A stretch of 64,000 nucleotides of DNA, taken from contig NZ_CP015453.1 of NCBI RefSeq assembly GCF_003096095.1, positions 1,426,001 through 1,490,000 on the forward strand, written 5' to 3'. Positions 19,657 to 29,717 of this stretch are shown in pieces (the stretch's first letter is position 1; the number at the start of each line of letters is the position of its first letter). The notes under the pieces are model-generated. The model ran no database searches, was not told the DNA's origin, and worked only from the letters and a program-made list of their open reading frames with translations. A program made the position numbers and the translations under genes. Source of the DNA: Dietzia psychralcaliphila (GTDB taxonomy: Bacteria; Actinomycetota; Actinomycetes; Mycobacteriales; Mycobacteriaceae).

Positions 19657-20724
19657 TCAGCTGTAGAGGTGGTATCGGGACCACTGTCTGCGGACCGCGG
19701 CTGCACCGGCCTCCGGGCTGGCATCCGCCCCGGCCTCCGCGCCGGCTCCCGCATTGGTGTCGGCGAGCGAGAGCAACGCTGTGAGCAGCACCCGCGCCTG
19801 AGCGGAGCGCAGGTATCCGCTGCTCAGGACGCCCCGCTTCGCGAGTTCGGCGCCCCCGCCGGGTCCCGAGTAGGTGGCTGTCGCCTCGCCTCGCGGCACA
19901 CGGCTCGCGGTCACCACCACGATGTCCGGGCGCTCGACCGACAGTTCCGTCACCGCCTCGGCGACGAGTGGGGGGAGGTTTCCGGACCCGGACCCCTCGA
20001 GGACTAGCCCCCGGGCACCGGCATCGACACAGGCCCCCAAAGCCACGGCGTCGGAGCCGGGCGGGCAGGACACCACGTCCACCCGGGTGCCGGTGAATCG
20101 GGCTCGGCCGGGAAGGGTGGGTCGTTCGAGTTCCGGGGGCAGGCCCTCGACGGGCGTGTCCGGGGCGTTGCGGGCGAAGGCGACCGGCTCCGTGGTGTGC
20201 CATTTCCGTACCCCTCGGGCCTGGAGGATCGCCCGCCCCAGGACCACCAGGACGCCGAGGCCACGTGAGACCGGGTCGGCCGCGAGCAGCACCGCGTCGA
20301 GGAGGTTGGCGGGTCCGTCGGATTTGGGGTGGTCGGCGGGCAGCTGCGCACCGGTGACCGCCACCGGGCGGGGGTCGGTGTGGTGGAGGTCCAGCGCCAT
20401 GACCGTCTCCTCGAGGGTGTCGGTCCCGTGGGCCACCACCACCCCGGACACGCCCGGATCGGCGAGGACGTCCGCGACCACGTCGACGAGGCGGTCCCAT
20501 TCCGGAGGGCCGAACGTCGACGAGTCGGCGTCCAGCACTGCTCGGGCGCTCACCCGTACCGAGGCGGGCAGCACCGTGCGGAGCTCGTCGAGCATGGCCT
20601 GCGTGGCCACGTCCGAGTCGCCTGCCACCACCACACCTCCCGGCGCCGTGGAGGCGGTGATCGTGCCACCGGTGGTGCAGATCACGACGTGGGGGGTATC
20701 GGTGCTGGTCTCGACGCTGTTCAC
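19657..20724 (-). CDS. ansA: L-asparaginase
   Basis: About 355 residues from GTG 20724; the open frame extends much further upstream but without similarity. It hydrolyses L-asparagine to aspartate and ammonia. Both active-site signatures are present: VICTTGGTITAS (nucleophile Thr) near residue 15 and VVVAHGTDTLEET near residue 88; the catalytic Lys is in AQLPADHPKSDGPAN. No signal peptide is seen. The C-terminus carries a low-complexity Ala/Gly stretch (NAGAGAEAGADASPEAGAAA). Position and orientation match Rv1538c. Confidence 0.92.
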   Translation of the reverse strand: MNSVETSTDTPHVVICTTGGTITASTAPGGVVVAGDSDVATQAMLDELRTVLPASVRVSARAVLDADSSTFGPPEWDRLVDVVADVLADPGVSGVVVAHGTDTLEETVMALDLHHTDPRPVAVTGAQLPADHPKSDGPANLLDAVLLAADPVSRGLGVLVVLGRAILQARGVRKWHTTEPVAFARNAPDTPVEGLPPELERPTLPGRARFTGTRVDVVSCPPGSDAVALGACVDAGARGLVLEGSGSGNLPPLVAEAVTELSVERPDIVVVTASRVPRGEATATYSGPGGGAELAKRGVLSSGYLRSAQARVLLTALLSLADTNAGAGAEAGADASPEAGAAAVRRQWSRYHLYS

Positions 20725-20889
20725 CCGGTCCACAGTGGTGGGCTCGGGACTCGTCGTCAACCACCCGGGCCGTGGTCGGTGGAACAATGGCGCGTCAGTG
20801 CTCGTTGGGCCGGTGAACGGCCCCGCTAGCCGAACACCACAGACGATCGAGCGACACGACGATCGCCCATCACGACGAAAGGACCATGC

Positions 20890-21384
20890 GTGAGTCTTCG
20901 ACGGACCATCGCCGCAGTCTCCCTGTCCGCCTTCGCCCTGGGCGGACTCGCCGCATGCGGCGGGGACGATGACACCCGGCCGAACACGGCACCGGCCCCT
21001 ACGGCCACCGAGCAGGAGCCCGAGACCGTGCCCACTGCCGAGGAGCTGTCCCAGCTGCTCGACCGGGCCTCCGACCCGACGGTGCCGCTGGAGGAGAAGG
21101 TCAACCTGGTGGAGGGCGGCGCCGAGGCGCCCGAACTCTTCGACCAGATCGCGGCCCTCAAGGCCGAACAGGGTGCCGACGTGACCATCACCGGTGCCGC
21201 CGAGGGCGACATCCCCGGGACACTCATCGCCAACGCGGTGATCATGCAGCCCGGACAGGAAGACATCAACGTCCAGGCGCAGTTCATCCAGCAGGGCGGC
21301 CAGTGGCAGTTGCAGCAGTCCTTCGCCTGCGCGCTCATCACCAACGCCGGGCTCCAGCCGCCGGCCACCTGCCAGGTCGCCTGA
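20890..21384 (+). CDS. Lipoprotein, MTB12-like low-molecular-weight antigen family
   Basis: A 164-residue lipoprotein: signal peptide MSLRRTIAAVSLSAFALGGLAAC with lipobox GLAAC, then an acidic Thr/Pro linker, then a compact domain (PTAEELSQLLDRASDPTVPLEEKVNLVEGG) resembling the MTB12/CFP-2 C-terminal fold. GTG start 20890, preceded by an AAAGGA ribosome site; the ATG at 20886 is out of frame. Function in the family is unknown; members are secreted antigens. A hairpin follows the stop. Confidence 0.75.
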   Translation: MSLRRTIAAVSLSAFALGGLAACGGDDDTRPNTAPAPTATEQEPETVPTAEELSQLLDRASDPTVPLEEKVNLVEGGAEAPELFDQIAALKAEQGADVTITGAAEGDIPGTLIANAVIMQPGQEDINVQAQFIQQGGQWQLQQSFACALITNAGLQPPATCQVA

Positions 21385-21392
21385 TCTCCTGG

Positions 21393-21419
21393 AGCGGCGC
21401 GGACGCAGTCCGCGCCGCT
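21393..21419 (+). terminator. Hairpin after the MTB12-like lipoprotein gene
   Basis: An 11-bp perfect stem AGCGGCGCGGA / TCCGCGCCGCT with a 5-nt loop, 9 nt after the stop codon and between convergent genes. No U-run. Confidence 0.65.
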
Positions 21420-21467
21420 GGGAGACCGACAGGTCTGACCGGCCGAGATTCCGCCCGCGGCTCCAGC

Positions 21468-21519
21468 CGGCGGTTCTAGTCGGCAGTTCTGGCCGGCAGT
21501 TCTGGCCGGCAGTTCTAGT
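21468..21519 (+). repeat. 4 x 13-bp tandem repeat at a lipoprotein gene end
   Basis: Four 13-bp units of type CGGCAGTTCTGGC/CGGCAGTTCTAGT in a row. The last unit supplies the TAG stop (CTA on this strand at 21515-21517) of the minus-strand lipoprotein gene. Confidence 0.85.
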
Positions 21520-22513
21520 CGGCGCGGCGGAACTCCAGGACCGAGTCCTCGTCGTACGTCGTCCGTCGGCCCGACTCCGGGTCCACGTAGACGGCACGCG
21601 TCGAGGACTCGGTCGTTCCGTCCACCGGCAGAGGCGCCCGTAGGTCCACGGTGAGTTCTCCCGAGCCCTCGACCTCGTATGCCTCGACCTCCAACGTGAC
21701 GCCCGGGCCACTGTCGGGAGCCGGTGCGTCCAGGGTCTCGGCGGTATCGGGCGCACTCGCCTCCATGTCGACGGTCGCCACGTCGCCGTCGAGGGCCGTC
21801 AGCTCGTAGGTGACGACCCGCGTCGGGGCCACCGCGTCGTCGACGGTGCGGGTGACGGTCCATCTGGCGCCCACCCCGATCGCCTCCGTCGGCCACGCGA
21901 CGGTCGCGTCCGACACCGCGTTGGCGGTGATCTCCACGCCGGCTCGGGCCGCGTCCGTCGCGGTGGCCGGCGCCTCCAGGGAGAGACCGCGCACGATGCC
22001 GTCGGCACTCCGGGTCCATGTGACCGCGAACCCGGGAGCGGTGGCGAACTGGGCCGAGCGGAGCTCGTCCACGGAGGTGAACTCCCGTGCCGTGACGGTG
22101 GCCCGCTGGGCGCCGTCGACATCCGGCTCCGACAACCCCTCGACGGTCAGGGTCTGCTCGGGGGTCTCGTCGATCCTCGGCTCCGCGCCCGGCACGGTCG
22201 TGCGAGCAGTCGCGGACCTGGTGACGGCGACGGTCACCGGCTCGCGTGACGGGGCGTAGGCCAACACCCGCAGTTCTCCGGAGCCCTCGTCGAGGAGCTC
22301 CACAGTGGGGGCGGGGCCGGGGTCCACCTCCACCGCCGGTTCCAGAGCCTGCTCCTCCTGCGAGTTGACCGCGTCGTCGCCGGGGGAGTCTCCGCCGTCC
22401 GAACACGCTGCCGTGGAGGCGACCAGCGCAGCAGCCAGGGCGGTGACGAGTAGTCGGCGACCGGCTCGCGTGGGTCGGGCACGGCCGGAGGCAAGGGGTG
22501 TTCGGGGGTTCAC
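21515..22513 (-). CDS. Predicted lipoprotein (DUF6263-like)
   Basis: A 332-residue protein: Arg-rich start, hydrophobic segment and lipobox STAAC (residues ~33-37), an acidic linker, then a large domain with alternating beta-type sequence (VTWTRSADGIVRGLSLEAP, TVAWPTEAIGVGARWTVTR) of the kind grouped as DUF6263. Export and acylation are predicted; no function is known. Its 3' end is convergent with the MTB12-like gene and its start is 70 bp from the divergent lspA start, so the two probably share a promoter region. The family assignment is tentative. Confidence 0.65.
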   Translation of the reverse strand: MNPRTPLASGRARPTRAGRRLLVTALAAALVASTAACSDGGDSPGDDAVNSQEEQALEPAVEVDPGPAPTVELLDEGSGELRVLAYAPSREPVTVAVTRSATARTTVPGAEPRIDETPEQTLTVEGLSEPDVDGAQRATVTAREFTSVDELRSAQFATAPGFAVTWTRSADGIVRGLSLEAPATATDAARAGVEITANAVSDATVAWPTEAIGVGARWTVTRTVDDAVAPTRVVTYELTALDGDVATVDMEASAPDTAETLDAPAPDSGPGVTLEVEAYEVEGSGELTVDLRAPLPVDGTTESSTRAVYVDPESGRRTTYDEDSVLEFRRAD

Positions 22514-22569
22514 GATCCCCGAGCCTAGAGGGTCACCCCACCGACACCCGGGCCCGCCGGGGGATCAGG

Positions 22570-22575
22570 GATACT
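22570..22575 (+). promoter_or_regulatory. -10 box of a leaderless lspA promoter
   Basis: GATACT lies 7 nt before the lspA ATG, with no ribosome site between. Confidence 0.5.
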
Positions 22576-22582
22576 GGACCGC

Positions 22583-23332
22583 ATGACGGAGACCAACGGG
22601 ACGCGGTCCGACGCGCCGGGACCGATGCCCGAGGGCGCACGCGCCCACTTCTTCCGAGCCGGGCCGGTGGTCATGCTGGTGATCGCCGCGGTGATCGTGA
22701 TCGCCGATCAGATCACCAAGGTGATCGCAGTGGCCGCGCTGGAGGGCGGTCCGCCGGTCCAGATCGTCGGAGACACGGTGCGTCTGCTCCTACTGCGCAA
22801 CCCGGGTGCCGCGTTCTCGATGGGCACCGAGTTCACCGTGGTGCTCAGCGTCGTGGCCACCGTGGTCGTATCGGGGCTGCTGTGGTTCTCGCGACAGGTC
22901 CATTCGCGGTGGTGGGCGTGGGGTCTCGGCCTGATCCTGGGAGGTGCCGCAGGCAACCTCATCGACCGGTACGTCCGCTCGCCCGGGGTGCTGCGCGGCC
23001 ACGTGGTGGACTTCGTCTCGGTGGGATGGTGGCCGGTGTTCAACATCGCCGACTCGAGTCTGGTCGTCGGTGTGATCGTGGTGGCCGTCGCCGTGTTCAG
23101 GGGAGTGGAGTTCGACGGCTCGCGTGGGCCGGATGAGAACGCCGCCGCCGCGACGGACAGTCTCGACGGCAAGGACGGCAGCGACGGAAGAGATAGCGAC
23201 GGCCAGCTCGGCGGTGACGGAAGAGATAGCGACGGCCAGCTCGGCGGTGACGGTAGAGATAGCGACGGCCAGCTCGGCGGTGACGGTAGAGACACCGACG
23301 GCCAGCGCGGCAAGGGCGGCACTGATGGGTGA
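22583..23332 (+). CDS. lspA: Lipoprotein signal peptidase II
   Basis: A 249-residue aspartic peptidase cleaving prolipoprotein signal peptides in the membrane. Four helices and the family motifs are visible: [17 protein letters not shown], and the catalytic Asp dyad in GNLIDRY and FNIADSS. The enzyme ends near residue 178. The rest is an extra hydrophilic tail built from four copies of an 11-residue Gly/Asp unit ([11 protein letters not shown]), longer than in most LspA. The 3' end overlaps the rluD-type gene by 8 nt. Confidence 0.95.
   Translation: MTETNGTRSDAPGPMPEGARAHFFRAGPVVMLVIAAVIVIADQITKVIAVAALEGGPPVQIVGDTVRLLLLRNPGAAFSMGTEFTVVLSVVATVVVSGLLWFSRQVHSRWWAWGLGLILGGAAGNLIDRYVRSPGVLRGHVVDFVSVGWWPVFNIADSSLVVGVIVVAVAVFRGVEFDGSRGPDENAAAATDSLDGKDGSDGRDSDGQLGGDGRDSDGQLGGDGRDSDGQLGGDGRDTDGQRGKGGTDG
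23186..23317 (+). repeat. 4 x 33-bp tandem repeat encoding the LspA tail
   Basis: Four 33-bp units starting GGAAGAGATAGCGACGGC or GGTAGAGA..., the first two near-identical, the last diverged. The period is a multiple of three, so lspA stays in frame. Confidence 0.95.
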
Positions 23333-24251
23333 ACTCCGCACCTTCCCCGTCCCTGACGGTCTCGACGGGATGCGGGTCGACGCGGGAATCTCCCGCCTCC
23401 TCGGGATTTCGCGGACGGCGGTGGCCGACCTCGCCGGTGAGGGCAAGGTGTTGGTCGACGGCCGGGCCGTGGGCAAGTCCGACAAGCTCACCGGGATGTC
23501 ATGGATCGAGGTCGAGATGCCCGATCCGCGGGCCGAACCCGCGGTGGTCGCGGAGCCGGTGGAGGGGATGGCGGTCATCTACTCGGACGCGGACCTCGTC
23601 GTCGTCGACAAACCCGTCGGCGTGGCCGCGCACGCCTCCGTGGGCTGGACCGGACCCACCGTGATCGGGGGCCTGGCGGCAGCCGGGTACCGCATCTCGA
23701 CCTCCGGGCCGCCGGAGCGCAAGGGGATCGTCCACCGCCTCGATGTGGGCACCTCGGGCCTGATGGTGGTGGCGGCCTCGGAGCGCGCGTACACGCTGCT
23801 CAAGCGGGCGTTCCGCGACCGCACAGTCGACAAGACCTACCACGCGCTGGTCCAGGGGCATCCCGATCCGCTGTCCGGGACGATCGACGCCCCCATCGGT
23901 CGCCACACCTCCAACGACTGGCGGTTCGCGGTGACCTCCGACGGCAAGCATTCCATCACCCACTACGACACGCTCGAAGCTCACCAGGCCGCCACGCTGG
24001 TCCAGGTGAAGTTGGAGACCGGGCGCACCCACCAGATCCGTGTGCACTTCTCGGCCCTGCACCACCCGTGCGCCGGCGACCTGACCTACGGCGCCGACCC
24101 GGTGCTGGCCAAGCGGCTCGGACTGGAGCGGCAGTGGCTGCACGCGGTGGGACTCGGGTTCGACCACCCGGGCACTGGTGAGCGCGTGGACTTCACCAGC
24201 TCCTACCCCGACGACCTCCAGCTCGCGCTGGACGCCCTCCGCCCGGCGTGA
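23325..24251 (+). CDS. RluD-family 23S rRNA pseudouridine synthase
   Basis: 308 residues from ATG 23325, overlapping the lspA stop by 8 nt, with AAGGG upstream; the open frame extends upstream only through the other reading of the lspA repeats. An N-terminal S4 domain ([29 protein letters not shown]) precedes the RluA/RluD catalytic domain with [17 protein letters not shown] (catalytic Asp in RLD) and [12 protein letters not shown]. By position it corresponds to Rv1540. Which uridines it modifies cannot be read from the sequence. Confidence 0.92.
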   Translation: MGELRTFPVPDGLDGMRVDAGISRLLGISRTAVADLAGEGKVLVDGRAVGKSDKLTGMSWIEVEMPDPRAEPAVVAEPVEGMAVIYSDADLVVVDKPVGVAAHASVGWTGPTVIGGLAAAGYRISTSGPPERKGIVHRLDVGTSGLMVVAASERAYTLLKRAFRDRTVDKTYHALVQGHPDPLSGTIDAPIGRHTSNDWRFAVTSDGKHSITHYDTLEAHQAATLVQVKLETGRTHQIRVHFSALHHPCAGDLTYGADPVLAKRLGLERQWLHAVGLGFDHPGTGERVDFTSSYPDDLQLALDALRPA

Positions 24252-25114
24252 GCAGCCCCGCGGGCACCGGTCGGGCGACCCCCCGATCGGCCGGCCTGCG
24301 GATCGTGAAGATCGCGGGCGTCGGTGTGGTGATCGTCCTGGCACTGGTCGCCCTCCTCACCGCGCTGCGTACCGAGCTGCCGCGCAGCCCAGGGGTGATG
24401 AGCGATTCGCTGGGCCCGGAGAACGGCGAACTGGTCGACGACTACCTCGCGCGTGCCGCCGGCTCCCTCGACGGCGACGGCGACGACGACGACGGCGACA
24501 GCGACAGCGCCAGCGCCAGCGACGGCGGACGAGACAGCGACGGCAACGGCGACGCCGCCAACGGCGACGCCGCCAATGGCGATGTTGACGCTGATGCACC
24601 CCGGTGGGCGCTCATCACAGCGGGATGGGCGTGGACGGTTCCCGAGGCCGCAGGCGTGGTCCGGGAGCTTCCCCGCGTCTCCGGTCTCTATGTCCAGGTG
24701 CCGGTCGACGGCGTCGCGATGCCCGTGACCGGCGTGACGCTCGCCGAGCCGGTCGCAGGGGAGGCGGGCCGGGAGCCGGTGTTCGACCGCGGCCTCCGGA
24801 ACGTGGTGCAGCGACTGGACGGCGTCGACCCCGCTGGCCCCGGGGTTCCGAGCCCGCCCGACGCCGGCCGTGCGGCGGCGACCAACGCGCTCACAGTCTC
24901 GCGGCTCCGATCCGGGGCGCCGGCGATCGTGGGCCTGCTCGCGCGGGGCACCCCGGCTCAGCTCCGAGCCGTGGCCGAACAGCCGTGGGTGCGGGCCGTC
25001 GAGGCACTGCCCGCCGACGCGGTGTGGGAGCGCTTCGCCGTCCGTCCCCTCCAGCCCCAGCAGGTCGACGCCGCGTCGCCGCTGCCCGACGACGCTCCGG
25101 TGCCGCCGACCTGA
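24248..25114 (+). CDS. Membrane-anchored protein with an Asp/Ser-rich linker, unknown function
   Basis: A 288-residue protein with GTG start overlapping the previous stop (GTGA), so probably coupled. One N-terminal membrane helix (about residues 20-40, [20 protein letters not shown]) is followed by a low-complexity Asp/Gly/Ser linker (~residues 72-117) and a C-terminal domain of ~170 residues beginning [22 protein letters not shown] do not recognise the domain. Confidence 0.75.
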   Translation: MSSPAGTGRATPRSAGLRIVKIAGVGVVIVLALVALLTALRTELPRSPGVMSDSLGPENGELVDDYLARAAGSLDGDGDDDDGDSDSASASDGGRDSDGNGDAANGDAANGDVDADAPRWALITAGWAWTVPEAAGVVRELPRVSGLYVQVPVDGVAMPVTGVTLAEPVAGEAGREPVFDRGLRNVVQRLDGVDPAGPGVPSPPDAGRAAATNALTVSRLRSGAPAIVGLLARGTPAQLRAVAEQPWVRAVEALPADAVWERFAVRPLQPQQVDAASPLPDDAPVPPT

Positions 25115-25126
25115 ACCCTCCGGGGC

Positions 25127-25132
25127 TAGGGT
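25127..25132 (+). promoter_or_regulatory. -10 box of a leaderless promoter for the RarD-like gene
   Basis: TAGGGT, 7 nt before GTG 25140, with no ribosome site. Confidence 0.5.
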
Positions 25133-25139
25133 TGCGCGG

Positions 25140-26087
25140 GTGAACGAGGACGGCGGGACGATCCGCGAGCAGGTTCCCGCCGACCGGTCGGTGGCGGTCG
25201 GGATGCTCTCCGGGGTTCTCGCGTACACGATCTGGGGATTCTTCCCGGCGTTCTTCCCACTGCTCGAGCCCGCCGGTGCGGTCGAGATCGTGGGCCACCG
25301 CATCGTGTGGTCACTGGTGATCATGGCGGTGGTGCTCACCGTGATGCGACGGTGGCGAGAGCTGTGGGCGCTCGACCGCCTCTCGTGGGCCAGGATCGCC
25401 GGCGCCGCCGCGTTCATCACCGTGAACTGGGGTGTGTACGTCTACACGGTCAACTCCGAACGGGTCACCGAGGCCGCGCTGGGCTACACCATCAACCCCC
25501 TGGTGAGCGTCCTCCTTGGAGTCCTGGTCTTCCGCGAACGACTGAACCGCCCACAGGTGCTCGCGGTGGCCCTCGCCGTCGTCGCCGTGGGCGTCCTGAC
25601 CGTGGGGTACGGACACTTCCCGTACCTCTCGGTGCTCCTCGCGGCGAGTTTCGGCCTGTACGGGGTCTTCAAGAAGAAGCTGCGGGTGCACCCGGTGGTG
25701 GGGATGACCGGTGAGGTGCTGATCATCGCCCCGCTCGCGCTCGTCGTGTTGGGATGGCTGGGGGCGACCGGCGCGGGCACGTTCACCGGACAGGGGGTGG
25801 GACACTCGGCGTTGCTCGCCACCTCCGGCCTGGTGACGGTGGTGCCGCTGCTCCTGTTCGCGGCGGCCGCCCAACGGATCCCGCTGGCCACCGTGGGCAT
25901 GCTGCAGTACATCATCCCGGTACTCCAGATGGCCTGGGGACTGCTGGTGGTGGGAGAGCGACTGGACGCCGTGCAGTGGGCGGGCTTCGCCTTGATCTGG
26001 GTGGCCGTGATCGCGTTCACGCTGGCCGGGAGGTCGCCACGCTCGGCCCGTGCTGGCGTTTCGGGTCGTGTCGTAGAACCGACCTAG
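25140..26087 (+). CDS. rarD: EamA/RarD-family membrane transporter
   Basis: 315 residues from GTG 25140, supported by a leaderless-type promoter. Ten hydrophobic segments in two EamA repeats; the sequence GVLAYTIWGFFPAFFPLLEPAGAVEIVGHRI is split as GVLAYTIWGFFPAFF and HRIVWSL, both RarD hallmarks, with SFGLYGVFKKK in the second half and TSGLVTVVPLLLFA near the end. RarD proteins belong to the drug/metabolite transporter superfamily and have been linked to chloramphenicol sensitivity; the substrate is not known. Confidence 0.88.
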   Translation: MNEDGGTIREQVPADRSVAVGMLSGVLAYTIWGFFPAFFPLLEPAGAVEIVGHRIVWSLVIMAVVLTVMRRWRELWALDRLSWARIAGAAAFITVNWGVYVYTVNSERVTEAALGYTINPLVSVLLGVLVFRERLNRPQVLAVALAVVAVGVLTVGYGHFPYLSVLLAASFGLYGVFKKKLRVHPVVGMTGEVLIIAPLALVVLGWLGATGAGTFTGQGVGHSALLATSGLVTVVPLLLFAAAAQRIPLATVGMLQYIIPVLQMAWGLLVVGERLDAVQWAGFALIWVAVIAFTLAGRSPRSARAGVSGRVVEPT

Positions 26088-26120
26088 ACTGGGCCGGACA
26101 AGCCGTAGGAGGAATGCTGC

Positions 26121-29100
26121 GTGGGCGGATCCCAGTTCGTGCATCTGCACAATCACACCGAGTTCTCGATGCTCGACGGGATGGCGCAGATCAACCCGAT
26201 GTTCGCGGAGGCCAAGAGGCTCGGGATGCCCGCGGTGGGCATGACCGACCACGGCAACATGTACGGGTCCTCGGACTTCTACAAGCAGGCCAAGAAGACC
26301 GGGATCACACCGATCATCGGGATCGAGGCGTATGTCGCCCCCGAGTCGCGGTTCAACAAGAAGCGCGTGCTGTGGGGCGAGAAGCACCAGAAGAGCGACG
26401 ACGTCGCCGGCTCGGGCGCCTACACCCACATGACCATGGTCGCCGAGAACGCCACAGGTCTGCGCAACCTGTTCCTGCTGTCCTCGCTGGCCTCGTACGA
26501 GGGCCAGCTGGGCAAGTGGGCCCGGATGGACGCCGAGATCCTGGCCGAGCACTCCGAGGGGATCATCGCCACGTCGGGCTGCCCCTCCGGCGAGATCCAG
26601 ACGCGCCTGCGCCTGGGCCATCACAAGGAGGCGTACGAGGCGGCCGAGAAGTGGCAGTCGATCTTCGGGAAGGACAGCTTCTTCCTGGAGCTCATGGACC
26701 ACGGCATCGACATCGAGCGACGGGTCCGGGAGGACCTGCTCAAGCTGGGCAAGGATTTGGGGATGCCCCCGCTGGTGACCAACGACTGCCACTACGTCAC
26801 CCGCGAGCAGTCCCACGCGCACGAGGCGATGCTGTGCGTGCAGACGGGTAAGACCCTCGCCGACGAGAACCGTTTCAAGTTCGACGGCGACGGGTACTTC
26901 CTCAAGTCCGCGGCCGAGATGCGCGCCCAGTGGGACACCGAGGTCCCTGGTGGTTGCGACAACACACTGTGGGTGGCCGAACGGGTCCAGCCCTACGACG
27001 AGATCTGGGCCCCCAAGGACCGGATGCCCAAGTTCCCCGTGCCGGAGGGCGAGACGGAGGACACCTGGCTGGCCCGGGAGGTTCACAAGGGCCTGGAGTG
27101 GCGCTTCCCCGCGGGGGTTCCCCAGGAGTACCTGGACCGCGCGGAGTTCGAGCTCGAGGTGATCAAGGGCAAGGGGTACCCCGGGTACTTCCTGGTGGTC
27201 GGTGACCTCATCGAGTACGCCCGCTCCATCGGCATCAAGGTCGGCCCGGGCCGGGGGTCCGCCGCGGGTGCGCTCGTGGCGTACGCGCTCAAGATCACCA
27301 ACATCGATCCGATCGAGCACGGACTGCTGTTCGAGCGGTTCCTCAACCCGGAACGCCCGTCCGCGCCGGATATCGATATCGACTTCGACGACCGTCGCCG
27401 TGGCGAGATGATCCGCTACGCCAGCGACAAGTGGGGCGCCGACAAGATCGCCCAGGTCATCACGTTCGGCACCATCAAGACCAAGGCCGCCATCAAGGAC
27501 GCCGCCCGCGTGAACTTCGGCCAGCCCGGATACGCGATCGCCGACCGGATCACCAAGGCCCTGCCCCCCGCGGTCATGGCCAAGGACATCCCCCTCTCGG
27601 GCATCACCGACCCCAAGCACGAGCGGTACGGCGAGGCCTCGGAGGTCCGCCAACTCATCGAGACCGACCCGGACGTCAAGCGGATCTACGACACGGCCCG
27701 CGGACTGGAGGGCATGGTCCGCCAGGCGGGTGTCCACGCGTGCGCCGTGATCATGTCGTCCGAGCCGCTGCTCGACGTGATCCCCATGTGGAAGCGGGCG
27801 CAGGACGGGGCCCTCATCACCGGGTGGGACTACCCCTCGTGTGAGGACATCGGCCTGCTCAAGATGGACTTCCTGGGCCTTCGCAACCTCACGGTGATCG
27901 GCGACTGCCTGGAGAACATCAAGAGCAACCGCGGCGAGGACATCGACCTCGACACGCTCAGTACCGACGACCAGGCGACCTACGACCTGCTGGCCAGCGG
28001 CGACACCCTGGGCGTGTTCCAGCTGGACTCCGGCGGCATGCGCGAGCTGCTCAAGCGGATGAAGCCCACCGGCTTCAACGACATCGTGGCCGCGCTCGCC
28101 CTGTACCGACCCGGCCCGATGGGGATGGGGACGCACTGGAACTACGCCGACCGCAAGAACGGCAAACAGGAGCTGACCCCCATCCACCCGGAGTTGGAGG
28201 AACCGCTCAAGGTCATCCTCGGGGAGACCCACGGCCTGATCGTGTACCAGGAGCAGATCATGGCCATCTCCCGCGAGCTCGCGGGATACACGGCCGGTGA
28301 GGCCGACGGCTTCCGTAAGGCCATGGGCAAGAAGAAGGCCGAGGTCCTGGCCGCCGAGTACGAGAAGTTCTCCGGCGGCATGTTCGAGCGGGGCTTTTCC
28401 AAAGCTGCGGTCGACGCACTGTGGGGCACCATCGAACCCTTCGCCTCGTACGCGTTCAACAAGTCCCACGCCGCCGGCTACGGGCTGGTCTCCTTCTGGA
28501 CCGGTTACCTCAAGGCCAACTATCCGGCCGAGTACATGGCCGCCCTGCTCACCTCCGTGGGTGACGACAAGGACAAGGCTGCGCTGTACCTGTCCAACTG
28601 CCGTCAGATGGGCATCAAGGTGCTACCGCCATCCGTCAACGAGTCGTTGACCAACTTCGCGTCGGTCGGCACGGACATCCGCTTCGGTATGGGCGCGGTT
28701 CGCAACGTCGGCTCCCATGTCGTGGACTCCGTCGTGACCGCGCGTAAGGAGAAGGGGGCGTTCACCGACTTCTCCGACTACCTGGCCAAGATCGACCAGA
28801 CCGCGTGCACCAAAAAGGTCACGGAGTCCCTGATCAAGGCCGGGGCGTTCGATTCCCTCGAGCATCCCCGCAAGGGACTGTTCCTGGTCCACGCCGATGC
28901 GGTCGAATCGGTCATGTCCACCAAGAAGGCCGAGGCGGTGGGCCAGTTCGACCTGTTCGGCGGGGGAGACGGAGACGACGCGGGGGGCGCCTCCGCCTTC
29001 AGCGACGTGTTCGCGGTGCGGGTCCCCGACGAGGAATGGGACATCAAACAGAAACTGGCGCTCGAGCGGGAGATGCTCGGGCTGTACGTCTCCGGCCACC

Positions 29101-29675
29101 CGCTCGACGGACTGGAGTCCGCGCTCGCGGCCAAGACCGACACGTCGATCGCCACCATCCACGAGGGAGAACTCCCCCACGGCACCGCCGTGACGATCGG
29201 CGGGATCATCTCCGGGGTGGACCGTCGGGTCAACAAGAACGGCGAGCCGTGGGCGATCGTCACCATCGAGGACTTCCACGGCAGCGTCGAGGTGCTCTTC
29301 TTCCCCAAGACGTATCGACTCGCCGCCCTCGACATCGCCGAGGACGCGGTCGTCCTGGTCAAGGCGCGCATCAACATCCGCGAGGACCGCGTCTCCGTCT
29401 TCGGCGACACCCTCGAGGTGCCGGACCTGGTCGTGGGGGGCAACGGCGCCCCGCTGGCGCTGACGCTGCCCACGCGCATGTGCACCATCGAGACCGTCAC
29501 CGCCCTCAAACAGGTCCTCGGGCGGCATCCCGGGCCCTCCGATGTCCACCTGCGGCTGGTCAACGGGAGTTCCTCCACGGTGTTGCGGCTGGACGATCAT
29601 CTGCGGGTCGAGACGTCGTCCTCTCTCATGGGGGATCTCAAGGCGCTGCTCGGGCCGGGTTGCCTCACCGGATGA
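26121..29675 (+). CDS. dnaE1: DNA polymerase III alpha subunit
   Basis: A 1184-residue replicative polymerase, usual DnaE1 length. GTG start with AGGAGG 8 nt upstream. The N-terminal PHP domain begins [15 protein letters not shown]; in this order it provides proofreading. The palm acids appear in [14 protein letters not shown] near residues 415-425, with [16 protein letters not shown] upstream and [13 protein letters not shown] downstream. The helix-hairpin-helix and OB domains follow at about residues 900-1060 ([18 protein letters not shown]). The mycobacterial counterpart is Rv1547. Confidence 0.97.
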   Translation: MGGSQFVHLHNHTEFSMLDGMAQINPMFAEAKRLGMPAVGMTDHGNMYGSSDFYKQAKKTGITPIIGIEAYVAPESRFNKKRVLWGEKHQKSDDVAGSGAYTHMTMVAENATGLRNLFLLSSLASYEGQLGKWARMDAEILAEHSEGIIATSGCPSGEIQTRLRLGHHKEAYEAAEKWQSIFGKDSFFLELMDHGIDIERRVREDLLKLGKDLGMPPLVTNDCHYVTREQSHAHEAMLCVQTGKTLADENRFKFDGDGYFLKSAAEMRAQWDTEVPGGCDNTLWVAERVQPYDEIWAPKDRMPKFPVPEGETEDTWLAREVHKGLEWRFPAGVPQEYLDRAEFELEVIKGKGYPGYFLVVGDLIEYARSIGIKVGPGRGSAAGALVAYALKITNIDPIEHGLLFERFLNPERPSAPDIDIDFDDRRRGEMIRYASDKWGADKIAQVITFGTIKTKAAIKDAARVNFGQPGYAIADRITKALPPAVMAKDIPLSGITDPKHERYGEASEVRQLIETDPDVKRIYDTARGLEGMVRQAGVHACAVIMSSEPLLDVIPMWKRAQDGALITGWDYPSCEDIGLLKMDFLGLRNLTVIGDCLENIKSNRGEDIDLDTLSTDDQATYDLLASGDTLGVFQLDSGGMRELLKRMKPTGFNDIVAALALYRPGPMGMGTHWNYADRKNGKQELTPIHPELEEPLKVILGETHGLIVYQEQIMAISRELAGYTAGEADGFRKAMGKKKAEVLAAEYEKFSGGMFERGFSKAAVDALWGTIEPFASYAFNKSHAAGYGLVSFWTGYLKANYPAEYMAALLTSVGDDKDKAALYLSNCRQMGIKVLPPSVNESLTNFASVGTDIRFGMGAVRNVGSHVVDSVVTARKEKGAFTDFSDYLAKIDQTACTKKVTESLIKAGAFDSLEHPRKGLFLVHADAVESVMSTKKAEAVGQFDLFGGGDGDDAGGASAFSDVFAVRVPDEEWDIKQKLALEREMLGLYVSGHPLDGLESALAAKTDTSIATIHEGELPHGTAVTIGGIISGVDRRVNKNGEPWAIVTIEDFHGSVEVLFFPKTYRLAALDIAEDAVVLVKARINIREDRVSVFGDTLEVPDLVVGGNGAPLALTLPTRMCTIETVTALKQVLGRHPGPSDVHLRLVNGSSSTVLRLDDHLRVETSSSLMGDLKALLGPGCLTG

Positions 29676-29704
29676 CCAGTTGGCGGTGACAACCGGCGCG
29701 GTGG

Positions 29705-29710
29705 GACACT
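29705..29710 (+). promoter_or_regulatory. -10 box of a leaderless ilvA promoter
   Basis: GACACT, 7 nt before the ilvA GTG at 29718. Confidence 0.45.
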
Positions 29711-29717
29711 GGTCGTC

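Noticed and set aside
20727-21756. Upstream extension of the asparaginase frame (up to 699 residues)
   Set aside because: It crosses the promoter and all of the MTB12-like lipoprotein gene on the other strand, and has no asparaginase similarity before GTG 20724.
23186-23317. CRISPR-like array
   Set aside because: Repeats are contiguous with no spacers and lie inside a coding frame; a plain tandem repeat.
25311-28469. Minus-strand open frame of 1052 codons opposite dnaE1
   Set aside because: Shadow of dnaE1; no recognisable sequence and no start signal.
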